From NCBI RefSeq assembly GCF_000317285.1, contig NZ_AJLN01000055.1:1-33715 (forward strand): DNA of 33,715 bases, read 5' to 3'. The notes under the pieces were generated by a model, which had not been told where the DNA came from, ran no database searches, and saw only the letters and a program-made list of their open reading frames with translations. Position numbers and translations under genes: made by a program. Positions within the stretch are counted from its first letter, which is position 1. The number at the start of each line of letters is the position of its first letter. This document shows positions 1-8,677 of this stretch, piece after piece. The stretch comes from Chlorogloeopsis fritschii PCC 6912. Its GTDB lineage: Bacteria > Cyanobacteriota > Cyanobacteriia > Cyanobacteriales > Nostocaceae.

Positions 1-3000
1 GTTACTACCTCCAAAGCCGAAGGAATTAATGCCTGCAATTCGCGGCTGAGAACCTGTTTGCCAAGGCAGACAAGTTTGGGGAATATCAAAGCAAGTATTT
101 GCTAGGGAAATATGAGGATTAAGATTTTGGAAATGCAGATTTGGTGGAATTTGCTTGTGTTGTAGCGCCAATATCGTTTTGATTAAAGAAGCAATACCAG
201 CGGCTGCTTCTAAATGTCCAATATTTGTCTTGACAGAACCGATAAAACATTTGCGATCGCTTGTACGGCTTTGGTTGAGAACTGCCTGGATAGACTGCAT
301 TTCAATCGGATCGCCCAAGGGTGTACCAGTGCCGTGAGCTTCTACATAGCTAATTTGATCGGGTTTGACATTAGCCTGTTTGAGGGCTTGTTGCATGACT
401 GCTTGTTGAGCTGGACCGTTGGGAGCTGTGATTCCATTCGATTTGCCGTCTTGGTTGGCAGCGCTGCCCCGAATCTTTGCTAGTATATAGTCACCATCTC
501 GCATGGCATCGGATAATCTTTTAAGAATCACTACACCGCAACCTTCGCCGCGCACGTAGCCATCAGCTCCAGAATCAAAGGTTTTGCAACTACCTGTGGC
601 AGACATCATACCCGCTTGAGAAAAATTAATCGTCAGCTGTGGCTGCAACAGCACGTTGACACCACCAACGATCGCCATTTGCGATTCTTGAGAACGCAAG
701 CTTTGGCAAGCAAGGTGGAGAGCAAATAATGATGAAGAGCAGGCTGTATCCACTGCTACACTAGGCCCTTTCAAGTCAAAGGTATAGGAAAGACGATTGG
801 CAGCAATGCTGTGGGCATTACCCGTGCCGACATAGGCGTCTATTTCGGAGATGTCATTTAACTGGGCAAGGGAGTAATCTTGTGTAGAAATACCTATATA
901 AACTCCCGTGGCGCTACCTGCAATTTGCTGGGGTGGAATACCTGCATTTTCTAGTGCTTCCCAAGTTGTTTCTAGCAATAATCTTTGTTGGGGATCTAGG
1001 CGTGTAGCTTCACGACGAGAAATACCAAAGAAGACTGCATCAAATTCATCAAGATTTGAAAGAAAACCACCCCATTTGGTATTCATTTTCCCTGGCGTGC
1101 CGGGTGTCGAGTCGTAATAGCTATTGATATCCCAACGTTCTGGTGGTATTTCAGTGATGGCATTACCACCCTGGCTTAACAGTTGCCAAAAAGCTTCTGC
1201 ATCGGCTGCACCAGGAAAACGACAAGCCATTCCAATGACTGCGATCGCTTCAGTATGAGTTTCTGAATTAGAATTCTCTGGGATCGCAGTAGAACTTTGT
1301 TGCGGGGTATCATCAGCTAAATGTTGAGCAAGAGCGGCGATCGTAGGATAATCCCAAACAATAGTTGCTGGAATTGAGCGTTGCAGCCAAGTTTCTAGTT
1401 CTCCCGATAAATTTACAGAGTCAATCGAAGATAAACCAAAACGTGTAAATGGTTGAGTAACATCGATTGTTTTTGGCTCTAGATGCAGCCGTTTGGCGAT
1501 TTGCTCGACAAGCCAAGTCTCAATTACTGATTGTTGCGGTGATTTTATAGATGACTCGGAAGTGTCTGCTACCTGGGGTGATGAAGTATGTTCAGAAGTT
1601 TTGACTGTTTCTACTAGAGATTGCCAAGCGCCTACAACCTCCAGTTGATTTTCGAGAAACTGCTTTTTAGTGGCGCGACGCATAATTTTGCCACTGGAAG
1701 TTTTGGGAATGCTACCAGGTTTGATAATCGCAATTGCATGGGCTTGCAATTCGTGAATCTCTGCAATGGCTTGGTGAATGTTACCAATCACTTCATTCAC
1801 GTCAGGCTTTTGACGAAAATCTAATTCTTGAACAATAACAAGGCACTCTTTACCGTTGACATCTACAGAAAAAGCAGCGCCACCTCCAGAACGAAGAGAG
1901 GAATGGCTAGATTCTACAGTCAGTTCAATATCTTGGGGATAGTGGTTGCGACCTGCTATGATAATGATGTCTTTCAAGCGTCCAGTGACAAAAAGTTCAC
2001 CATCACGCATAAATCCAAGATCCCCAGTACGCAGGAAAGGCCCTTCACCAGTATCAGCTAGGTAAGCATGGAAAGTTGCAGCCGTTTCATCTGGGCGATT
2101 CCAATAGCCTTTGGCAACACTAGGGCTTTGAAACCAAATTTCTCCGACTTCATCCGGTTGGCAACGATGTAAAGTTTCTGGATTGGCAACTATTACTTTT
2201 TGATCTAGAATTTCGTGACCGCAACCAACTAGAGTATGGGCTTTAGTTTGGCTATTGTCACCGATGGGGACAATCCGATTTTTTTCTAAGCTATCTTTAT
2301 CAACATCTATATAAACTGGCAATTCATCCCTGCTACCGCCTGTCACAAATAAAGTGCCTTCAGCCAATCCATAACAAGAATAAAATGCTTGTTTGCGAAA
2401 ACCACAAGCACTGAAAACTTTAGCAAATGCTTCTATAGTGTCTTTACGTACTGGCTCTGCACCCGAACCCGCTGTCTTCCAACAACTTAAATCTAGTTCT
2501 GCCAGTTGTGATTCTGTAATTTTTTCAATGCATAGTTGATAAGCAAAATTAGGTGCAACACTGGTAGTACCCCGAAAACGAGAAATTGCTTGCAACCATC
2601 GCAAAGGTTTTTGTAGAAATGCTGTAGGTGACATAAATGTGCAGGGCATTCCTACATACAGTGGCTGTAGCATCCCGCCAATTAAACCCATGTCATGAAA
2701 GGTGGGCAGCCAAGAAATGAAGCGATCGCTTGGGGAATGTTCCCAACCAATGCGAATTACTTCAGAATTATGCAGTAAGTTACCGTGAGTAATAATCACA
2801 CCCTTGGGATTGCCAGTAGAACCAGAAGTATATTGTAAGAATGCTACTGTATCGCTAGAGGTATCAACATACTGCCAGTCACTCGCCAGTACTTCAGAAA
2901 TGTCATCAATAGCAATCCACTGTAAATCTTGCAAGTCGGCATTTTGCATTACCATCGGTTGCACGATCGCCTTTGTGTTTGCGTCTGTAAGTACGGCTTT

Positions 3001-3357
3001 GGCAGATGCATCTTCCACAATCGAGAGTAGTCGAGGCAAACCGCGATTTTTTCTGGGCGGATAGGCAGGAACAGCAATTACACCCGCGTAAAGACAACCA
3101 AAAAAGGCGACAATAAAATCCATGCCTGGAGGGAACATTAATAAAATGCGATCGCCTCTTTGACAGAGTGTTGATAAATGAACTGCAACTGCTTGTACCC
3201 GTTTTTCAAACTCTGCATAAGTTAAATTTTCTGATGGATTTTCTCCATCTCCAAGAAAGGTATATGTGGTTTGATTCGGTTCAGATTGAACTCTAAAATT
3301 TAATAACTCAATCCAATTTTTAAATTCAGTAATTTTTCCTGATGTATGCAAAACCAT
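1..3357 (-). CDS. FAAL-ACP-KS polyketide synthase, loading end (partial, runs off left edge)
   Basis: Open for 1119 codons from the ATG at 3357 to the window edge with no stop, so the C-terminal part is missing. Residues about 1-590 form a fatty acyl-AMP ligase: YTSGSTGNPKGV near 176-188 is the adenylation P-loop, and RTGDLG and PKTSSGKI motifs follow. Residues about 615-700 are an acyl carrier protein with GLSSIDS, S647 being the phosphopantetheine site. From about 735 a ketosynthase begins, with active-site C873 in DTACSSS, H1008 in HGTGTPLGDP, and K1043/H1048 in KTNIGH. It is intact up to GINSFGFGGSN at the edge. AGGA lies about 10 nt before the ATG. By family knowledge the FAAL activates a free fatty acid as acyl-AMP and loads it on the ACP, and the KS extends it. 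The order matches cyanobacterial olefin synthases and lipopeptide/PKS starters. The neighbours (P450, SDR, acyltransferase, DevB/C) argue for a tailored, exported lipid. The final product cannot be inferred. Confidence 0.95.
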   Translation of the reverse strand, partial: MVLHTSGKITEFKNWIELLNFRVQSEPNQTTYTFLGDGENPSENLTYAEFEKRVQAVAVHLSTLCQRGDRILLMFPPGMDFIVAFFGCLYAGVIAVPAYPPRKNRGLPRLLSIVEDASAKAVLTDANTKAIVQPMVMQNADLQDLQWIAIDDISEVLASDWQYVDTSSDTVAFLQYTSGSTGNPKGVIITHGNLLHNSEVIRIGWEHSPSDRFISWLPTFHDMGLIGGMLQPLYVGMPCTFMSPTAFLQKPLRWLQAISRFRGTTSVAPNFAYQLCIEKITESQLAELDLSCWKTAGSGAEPVRKDTIEAFAKVFSACGFRKQAFYSCYGLAEGTLFVTGGSRDELPVYIDVDKDSLEKNRIVPIGDNSQTKAHTLVGCGHEILDQKVIVANPETLHRCQPDEVGEIWFQSPSVAKGYWNRPDETAATFHAYLADTGEGPFLRTGDLGFMRDGELFVTGRLKDIIIIAGRNHYPQDIELTVESSHSSLRSGGGAAFSVDVNGKECLVIVQELDFRQKPDVNEVIGNIHQAIAEIHELQAHAIAIIKPGSIPKTSSGKIMRRATKKQFLENQLEVVGAWQSLVETVKTSEHTSSPQVADTSESSIKSPQQSVIETWLVEQIAKRLHLEPKTIDVTQPFTRFGLSSIDSVNLSGELETWLQRSIPATIVWDYPTIAALAQHLADDTPQQSSTAIPENSNSETHTEAIAVIGMACRFPGAADAEAFWQLLSQGGNAITEIPPERWDINSYYDSTPGTPGKMNTKWGGFLSNLDEFDAVFFGISRREATRLDPQQRLLLETTWEALENAGIPPQQIAGSATGVYIGISTQDYSLAQLNDISEIDAYVGTGNAHSIAANRLSYTFDLKGPSVAVDTACSSSLFALHLACQSLRSQESQMAIVGGVNVLLQPQLTINFSQAGMMSATGSCKTFDSGADGYVRGEGCGVVILKRLSDAMRDGDYILAKIRGSAANQDGKSNGITAPNGPAQQAVMQQALKQANVKPDQISYVEAHGTGTPLGDPIEMQSIQAVLNQSRTSDRKCFIGSVKTNIGHLEAAAGIASLIKTILALQHKQIPPNLHFQNLNPHISLANTCFDIPQTCLPWQTGSQPRIAGINSFGFGGSN

Positions 3358-3447
3358 ATTTACTTCGTCCTAATCTTTTTTATATAGTTGGAGTAATTTA
3401 AGTAAATAGATAAATAATTTCTGGATTTTTGACTTGACTCACTCTAT

Positions 3448-3999
3448 TTAAATATTGTGTGATTTTTCTAAAAACTCTGAAAAATCATGTTCACAATTTT
3501 GCGAATTTTCTAATTTGTTTTGACATTCTCTTTCTTTATCATCTTGCTTAAATAAATCAATGTTTTTGTGAGTGAGTATAAAACAATCTATTTTCTTCAT
3601 AATTTGAGGAACACATGAATAATGTACTTGCCAGATACTACGAGGGCTGAGACGATAAGTTTTAGAGCTTTCTAATTCCATTGTTCGGAATTCTGAATTA
3701 TCCTGCATTTTTTGGTAGAGTTTATTTGTTTCTACAGCAATTTCTTTAAAATTATTTAATTCAATTTCTAGTTGATAACTTAAAGCGTTGATAATATCAC
3801 TTAAAGCTTCTAGTTGTTCTATTCTTTGTGTAAGTTCTAGCTTTAGATTTTCCTGCATTTGCTGTTGTTTAAGTTCAGCTAACTGCTGCATATGGGAGCA
3901 AAGAAAAGTAATTTCTAGTTGTAAGTTATCTAACTCTTGATGTCTAGCAAGAATTGCAGATTCGAGTGTCAGGCTATTTTCTATAGGTGAGAATGTCAT
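3448..3999 (-). CDS. coiled-coil protein of unknown function upstream of the PKS
   Basis: A 183-residue protein that I do not recognise. Residues about 15-110 are rich in Leu, Gln and Glu with heptad-like spacing (QQLAELKQQQMQENLKLEL and following), indicating a long coiled coil. The remainder is polar, with several Cys (SCVP, KIDCF, RECQN, NCEHD) and no membrane segment or signal peptide. It ends 90 nt before the PKS start on the same strand, so the two could be co-transcribed, and it may belong to the lipid cluster as a scaffold or docking protein. That role is inference from position only. A degenerate partial copy of its leader and first codons lies just upstream at about 4134-4205. Confidence 0.7.
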   Translation of the reverse strand: MTFSPIENSLTLESAILARHQELDNLQLEITFLCSHMQQLAELKQQQMQENLKLELTQRIEQLEALSDIINALSYQLEIELNNFKEIAVETNKLYQKMQDNSEFRTMELESSKTYRLSPRSIWQVHYSCVPQIMKKIDCFILTHKNIDLFKQDDKERECQNKLENSQNCEHDFSEFLEKSHNI

Positions 4000-4133
4000 A
4001 CAAAGTTACAATAATCACAATCATACTGTAGTATTTAGAATAAATTGTCTAAGCATTTTTACTCGAAACAGCTTGACAGTGAAAGTATATTTTATTGCAA
4101 AAAATAATTTGCAAAGTAATCTAGCAAGAATGT

Positions 4134-4178
4134 CTAAGCTTTAAATTTACGGCTAATTTCTATAAGTGAGAGTTTCAT
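4134..4178 (-). pseudogene. decayed copy of the 5' end of the 3448-3999 gene
   Basis: Reading the minus strand from the ATG at 4178 gives a 14-codon ORF starting MKLSLIEISRKF. It resembles the start of the downstream coiled-coil protein (MTFSPIENSLTL). The DNA similarity extends about 27 nt upstream of both ATGs and downstream to a shared 12-bp word, ATTCTTGCTAGA, roughly 75% overall by eye. The copy stops at a TAG after 14 codons and soon loses similarity. The simplest reading is a tandem duplication of leader plus gene start that then decayed. A functional leader peptide is possible but less likely. Confidence 0.5.
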
Positions 4179-4364
4179 GTAAAGTTTTAATGGTTACGAT
4201 TATACAATAAAAATTAAGTATAGTTACTATGACAGATATAAAAATAAAGTAATTTTTATTACTTTATTTAGTCTACAAAGTAGATCGGCAAGATTTCGGA
4301 ATCAAAACCAGCTTGAGATAACTAGTGCTACCTCAAACAAGAGCCAGTTGCTCTAATTCTCGTT

Positions 4365-4505
4365 ACTAGGTTGAAGCTGGCAACGAAGATTGGTAGGCTG
4401 CTGAAGGCTTGCTTGTGGGATGGAGGCAATCTTCCTCCAGAGAACTGGTTTCTAGCTTAAGTCACAAACGGGGAGAACTAGGGGAGATTCTCCCACACCT
4501 ACCCT
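4365..4505. other. GC-rich, hairpin-prone intergenic island after devC
   Basis: The interval 4000-4511 has no recognisable intact gene. Its left half is very AT-rich, but 4365-4505 is near 50% G+C and contains pairable segments: GTTG/CAAC around 4369-4384, GAAGATTG (4385-4392) with CAATCTTC (4427-4434), and GGGAGA/TCTCCC near 4479-4492. It lies just beyond the stop of the minus-strand DevC gene. It could be a structured 3' region, a small RNA or a remnant of a mobile element. Nothing in the sequence decides between these. Confidence 0.3.
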
Positions 4506-4511
4506 CTAGCC

Positions 4512-5675
4512 TTAAAAAACATCTGCTGGATCGGCATCTCGGAGTTTTACCATTGCGATCGCACCGGATGCAAAGCACATTAAAAATGTCAACAGTAATA
4601 CAAATATGGCTCGGCTAAAGTCCATATTCATAGGTAAGCGAGAGGCACTTTTAGTCAGTTCATATAAAATATTGGAAATCAAAAATCCAGGAATATAACC
4701 CAAAACTGCTAGAATGAAAGCTTCTTGTAGAACTAAACTCAACAGATAATTGTGCGTATACCCAATGGCTTTTAGTGTTGCATACTGAGCCAAGTGTTCG
4801 GTGACATCGGTGTAAAGAATTTGATATACAATCACAGCACCAACAATAAAGCCCATCAAGGCACCTAAAGCAAAAATATATCCAATCACTGAACTATTAG
4901 CCCAATATGTTTTTTCCAGTTTGATAAACTCTTCATGAGTTAGTACTTTGACGTCTTTGGGCAATTTTTGCACTAAATCTGCTTTCACGGTTTGAATATT
5001 CGCACCAGGCTTGAGGTTAATTAAACCTATACTCACCTTTTCTAAAGATTCATTAAATAACCGGATGAAGTTTAAATCACTAGTCACTAAAATGCCATCT
5101 GCGGAAAAGATAGATCCTCCTAAAGTAAATAATCCGGCTACTGTCACCTTACGGAAATTAACTTCGGTAGAAACTTCTTTACCCTGTTCAAAATTTGCAA
5201 CAATTGGCCCAAATTCCGGTCTCGATGTTCTATCAAATAGCACCATATCTGGTAGCTTAACTTTATCAAGATTTGCATTCATTTCTGGTAAATCAAAAAC
5301 TCGCTCATCTGGATTAAAACTGAAAATTAGGATGGCACGGTTGCGAGGTTGATTAGGATTTTTCCAATCTGAAAAACGTATGTAGAGAGAGTTAACTGAA
5401 TCTACACCATTAGCACTCAAAGCTTGGTAAAGACGACGTCTCGGAAAATGTAGTCTGTAAGTAACATCTATTAAATTTTCTACACGGGGATTAATTAGAA
5501 TTAAATCTGCGTGTAGTTTTTTGTGTATTTCAGTTGCACTATCATAAAGAGCAACTTGAAACCCCAATTGCATAAATATTAATAGAGTTGAAAAAGCGAT
5601 ACCAGCTAATACTACTAATAACCTGGTTTTTTGACTCATTAATTGCAGCCAAGCTACAGGTATCATCTTCCACAT
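4512..5675 (-). CDS. devC: DevC-type ABC exporter permease
   Basis: The preferred start is the ATG at 5675 (387 residues), because AAGGA sits about 10 nt before it; an in-frame ATG at 5714 would add 13 residues. The layout is that of the MacB/FtsX/DevC permease family: one N-terminal TM segment (LLVVLAGIAFSTLLIFMQLGF), a soluble periplasmic domain of about 200 residues (VNSLYIRFSDWKNP, GGSIFSADGILV), then three C-terminal TM segments (IGYIFALGALMGFIVGAVIV; LQEAFILAVLGYIPGFLI; AIFVLLLTFLMCFASGAIA). DevC with DevB and DevA forms the exporter of heterocyst glycolipids in Anabaena, and paralogues export other substrates. Here the permease is on the same strand as the PKS, and the DevB-like partner is about 4.4 kb away on the other strand. 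No DevA ATPase is visible in the window. I infer export of the product of this cluster. Confidence 0.88.
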   Translation of the reverse strand: MWKMIPVAWLQLMSQKTRLLVVLAGIAFSTLLIFMQLGFQVALYDSATEIHKKLHADLILINPRVENLIDVTYRLHFPRRRLYQALSANGVDSVNSLYIRFSDWKNPNQPRNRAILIFSFNPDERVFDLPEMNANLDKVKLPDMVLFDRTSRPEFGPIVANFEQGKEVSTEVNFRKVTVAGLFTLGGSIFSADGILVTSDLNFIRLFNESLEKVSIGLINLKPGANIQTVKADLVQKLPKDVKVLTHEEFIKLEKTYWANSSVIGYIFALGALMGFIVGAVIVYQILYTDVTEHLAQYATLKAIGYTHNYLLSLVLQEAFILAVLGYIPGFLISNILYELTKSASRLPMNMDFSRAIFVLLLTFLMCFASGAIAMVKLRDADPADVF

Positions 5676-5873
5676 TTTCTTAACATCCTTACCATATTTA
5701 TGTATATATAGCAATCCGATTTTATTTTTGAAAAAATCTAAGAAGACTTTGGTGCGTTACCAGCGTGACAAGACTAAAATGATGCGATAGAAAAGGCTCG
5801 TAGCAACCTATGATCGGAATTTGACTACTAATATAAAAACTTCTTGCAGTAATCACGATCTAGATTAATTACA

Positions 5874-5924
5874 ACCACAGATAGACACAGATGTTATCGG
5901 TGTTTATCGGTGTCCATCTGTGGT
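5874..5924. repeat. imperfect inverted repeat between P450 and devC
   Basis: ACCACAGATAGACAC (5874-5888) is complementary to GTGTCCATCTGTGGT (5910-5924) with one mismatch. The 21-nt loop holds further related words (TTATCGGTGT, TTATCGGTGT). It resembles a short dispersed intergenic element. It may also end P450 transcription before devC. The rest of 5676-6066 shows no gene. Confidence 0.6.
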
Positions 5925-6066
5925 CGATTTGTTTAAAAATAGAATGAGTGTAATAGGTTTAATACACTAGTTTAGCCTTTTCACACCAGTATGTTTCAAA
6001 AATAAAAATGAGTTCTAGAATTTAAGAATTTTAGTATAGTAAATTTGCTGAAATTTACTATGCTAA

Positions 6067-7434
6067 TTAACCAACACTTTCTACCTGCATATAAATTCCA
6101 TCTTGAGGATGTAAAGTAATATCAAATTGGTGTTTCACCTGAAAGTCAGGTATTAAATGAAAACGGTATTCTTGTAAGATTTTTGGAATTATGAGTTGCA
6201 TCATCATCATTGCAAAATTTCTACCAATACATGAACGTGCCCCTGTGCCAAAGGGAATATAAGCCAATTCAGAATGTGTTGACTCTAGCGCGGGATCGAA
6301 GCGCTCTGGTTTAAACTCGTGGGGATTTGACCAAAACTCAGGATGGCGGTGCATAATTAGAGGACTAATGTAGACTACAGTATTGGCAGGTATCTCGTAA
6401 TCTCCCAATCTATCTGGCTGAAGAGGGCTGCGTGCAAAGATCCAAATCGGTGGATACAAGCGTAACGATTCTTGAATTACCATGCGCGTATACTTCATTC
6501 GAGGAATATCTTGATAAGTTGGCGGCTCATTTCCAAGCATGGATTCCACCTCGCACCGCAATTTCTCTTCTACCTGTGGATGTTGTGACAGGAGGTAAAA
6601 TAGCCAAGAAAGGGCGCTGGCTGTAGTCTCGTAACCTGCGACTAAAAGTGTCAGGATTTGATCTCTAATTTCGCGATCGCTAAGGGAATCACCTGTGGCT
6701 TGATCACGCGCTTGAATTAGAGCATTCATTAAATTCATTTCCTGTTTTTGCTGCTGGCGGTATGCTGCAATCATTGCAAAAACCATTCGATCCAAAGTTT
6801 GTAGAGCCTGACGGGTTTGGAGATTGCCTGAAGTTGGCACCCATAAAGGTAAAGTTATGGGTGTGATCAAGCGTCTTGCTACTTCTGCTTGGAGAACATC
6901 TACTGTATGAATGAAGGTTTGCCACTCATCTGTGACATTTGCCCCAAATAAAGTTGGAGCTACAATGTCTAGTGTCAAATGCAACATTTCATCTTTGAGA
7001 TTCAAGACTTGATTTGTATTAGCTGCTACTTGCCAGCGTTTGATATAAGCTGCTGTCGCTTCAGAAATCATGGCAGCATAATTTGCCATTTGATTGGCAT
7101 GAAAGACGGGCTGGGCGATGCGACGCAGGCGTGCCCATACTTCATCATCTGTTGTCAGCAGGCCTTGTCCCAAAAATGGTGTAGCCTCTGCTAAAAACTT
7201 GCGATCGCGATGGTAGTTTTTGCGATTCGTAATCAGGATATGTTTGATATAGTCTGGATGGTTGAGGAAGTAAAAATCTATTGGCCCCATCCGAAATTTG
7301 ACAATATCGCCATATTGACTGCTAACATCGCTCAAGAACCGAAAAGGTTCGGTTTGAAATTGCGATAGATTACCCCAAAATCCCCGTGTTGGAGGGCTGG
7401 GAACAGTCTTTGTGGCGCGTGTAGCAATTGTCAT
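6067..7434 (-). CDS. cytochrome P450 monooxygenase
   Basis: A 455-residue, full-length bacterial-type P450 without a membrane anchor. The I-helix oxygen-binding motif is AGYETT (266-271), the K-helix ExxR is ESLR (322-325), PERF is at 376-379, and the heme loop is FGTGARSCIG (395-404) with ligand C402. The start is supported by AGGA about 9 nt upstream. Class I P450s hydroxylate or otherwise oxidise a substrate using electrons from ferredoxin and its reductase, and no dedicated redox partner is encoded nearby. It is divergently transcribed from the SDR gene across a 268-nt gap, which suggests joint control. I infer that it oxidises the chain made by the FAAL-PKS, creating a hydroxyl that the neighbouring acyltransferase could esterify. 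The CYP family cannot be assigned by eye. Confidence 0.93.
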   Translation of the reverse strand: MTIATRATKTVPSPPTRGFWGNLSQFQTEPFRFLSDVSSQYGDIVKFRMGPIDFYFLNHPDYIKHILITNRKNYHRDRKFLAEATPFLGQGLLTTDDEVWARLRRIAQPVFHANQMANYAAMISEATAAYIKRWQVAANTNQVLNLKDEMLHLTLDIVAPTLFGANVTDEWQTFIHTVDVLQAEVARRLITPITLPLWVPTSGNLQTRQALQTLDRMVFAMIAAYRQQQKQEMNLMNALIQARDQATGDSLSDREIRDQILTLLVAGYETTASALSWLFYLLSQHPQVEEKLRCEVESMLGNEPPTYQDIPRMKYTRMVIQESLRLYPPIWIFARSPLQPDRLGDYEIPANTVVYISPLIMHRHPEFWSNPHEFKPERFDPALESTHSELAYIPFGTGARSCIGRNFAMMMMQLIIPKILQEYRFHLIPDFQVKHQFDITLHPQDGIYMQVESVG

Positions 7435-7702
7435 TTCTAATTTTCCTGAATTAATTTAAGTGTTTTCACAAATTCCGATGATGTAAATGTTATCTTTGAT
7501 TAACGTATATTTCCTTAAGCGAGGAGCAGTAAGTTAATTTATATTTACATCAATATACTGAGAGATACTTCTGATGTGCAGTCTGGAATTGTCTACACGC
7601 AAACTTGGATAAATTTCGGAAATGACAATTGCGGTGGTGTAATCAACACTGTATGAGACAAATTACTGTAATGACGCAAGCACTACACAAGATATAAGGA
7701 AT

Positions 7703-8671
7703 ATGCGAGTTTTTGTCACAGGTGGAAATGGTTTTTTAGGTTCAGCAGTTGTACGGAGCCTGATTGAGAAAGGGCATCAAGTACGCTGTCTTTTACGTTA
7801 TTCAAGTAACACGTCTCGCATTGATGGATTACCGATTGAACGGGTATTAGGTGATATGCATGATTGTGCATCACTAGAAGCTGGGATGAGCGGATGCGAT
7901 GGTGTCATCCACCTGGCAGGCATCTCAGACTGGATGGAAATTACCTCATCTAAGATGCACGAATCGATTGTTGTCGGCACAAAAAATGTTCTCAATACTG
8001 CTCTCAAAGTTGGTAAACCACGTTTTGTCTACATCAGTACTATCTCTGCAGTTAACGGTACACCTAAACCGATTTTGCAAAATGAGGATACACCATGTAC
8101 CTTAAACTTGGATGAGTTTGCTTTTGTTAAGGCTAAACGCGAAGCAGAAGTTCTGTGTTACCAAGCTGCGGCTGCGGGCGCTCCTGTGATGGTGGTTTGT
8201 CCTCCAGAAACTTTTGGCCCTAATGATATTGATTTTATTACTTCTCGCAATTTAATTAATTGGTATAATTCATCGCCTGTTTTAGTATCTGTGGGTGGAG
8301 TTTGCGTGGGATATGTCGATGATGTCGCAGCAGGAATAGTTGCTGCTCTCGAAAAAGGTAAACCAGGCGATCGCTACATCTTGGGTGGCGAAAATGTGAC
8401 TGTAAAACAGATAGCAGAACTGATGTTTGAGATTTTAGGAGAAAAAAGAAACATCATCGAAATTCCCAACTCAATTATTAGATTTCTAACTAAAGTAGCC
8501 TGTAGTTTACATTTACCACTTCCGTATAATCCATACATCGTGCCTTATGCAACGCGATTTTGGTTTATGGATAATACCAAGGCTACAAAAGAATTGGGAA
8601 TTTCTTTCCGCTCGGCACGAGAAGCATTAGCACCTACTATGGCTTGGCTAAAAGAAACAAATAGTATTTAA
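7703..8671 (+). CDS. extended SDR, NAD(P)-dependent epimerase/dihydroflavonol-reductase-like, Tyr replaced by Phe
   Basis: A 322-residue extended short-chain dehydrogenase. The Rossmann motif TGGNGFLG is at 6-13, HLAG follows a typical fourth strand, and YISTISAV supplies the usual Ser region. Where the family has YxxxK followed by xxAE, this protein reads FVKAK-REAE: the catalytic Tyr is Phe (F141) and the Lys is kept (K145). The codon read at 8123 is TTT. Closest in style are HpnA/DFR/3-beta-HSD-like reductases acting on keto or hydroxy groups of lipids or sugars. The start at 7703 has AAGGA very close upstream. It ends only 6 nt before the acyltransferase gene, so they form an operon. A role in ketoreduction within the lipid cluster is inferred. 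Loss of the Tyr makes altered chemistry or a non-catalytic role possible. Confidence 0.85.
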   Translation: MRVFVTGGNGFLGSAVVRSLIEKGHQVRCLLRYSSNTSRIDGLPIERVLGDMHDCASLEAGMSGCDGVIHLAGISDWMEITSSKMHESIVVGTKNVLNTALKVGKPRFVYISTISAVNGTPKPILQNEDTPCTLNLDEFAFVKAKREAEVLCYQAAAAGAPVMVVCPPETFGPNDIDFITSRNLINWYNSSPVLVSVGGVCVGYVDDVAAGIVAALEKGKPGDRYILGGENVTVKQIAELMFEILGEKRNIIEIPNSIIRFLTKVACSLHLPLPYNPYIVPYATRFWFMDNTKATKELGISFRSAREALAPTMAWLKETNSI

Positions 8672-8677
8672 AGTAAT

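Noticed and set aside
908-2061. Several plus-strand ORFs of 67-77 codons inside the first 3.3 kb
   Set aside because: They lie antisense to the continuous FAAL-ACP-KS frame, whose domain motifs are unmistakable.
4261-4505. Possible TnpB/IS605 tail or group II intron end
   Set aside because: Translations in all plus frames give only short open pieces with no transposase or maturase motif, and no domain V-type hairpin could be identified. Kept only as an unexplained structured island.
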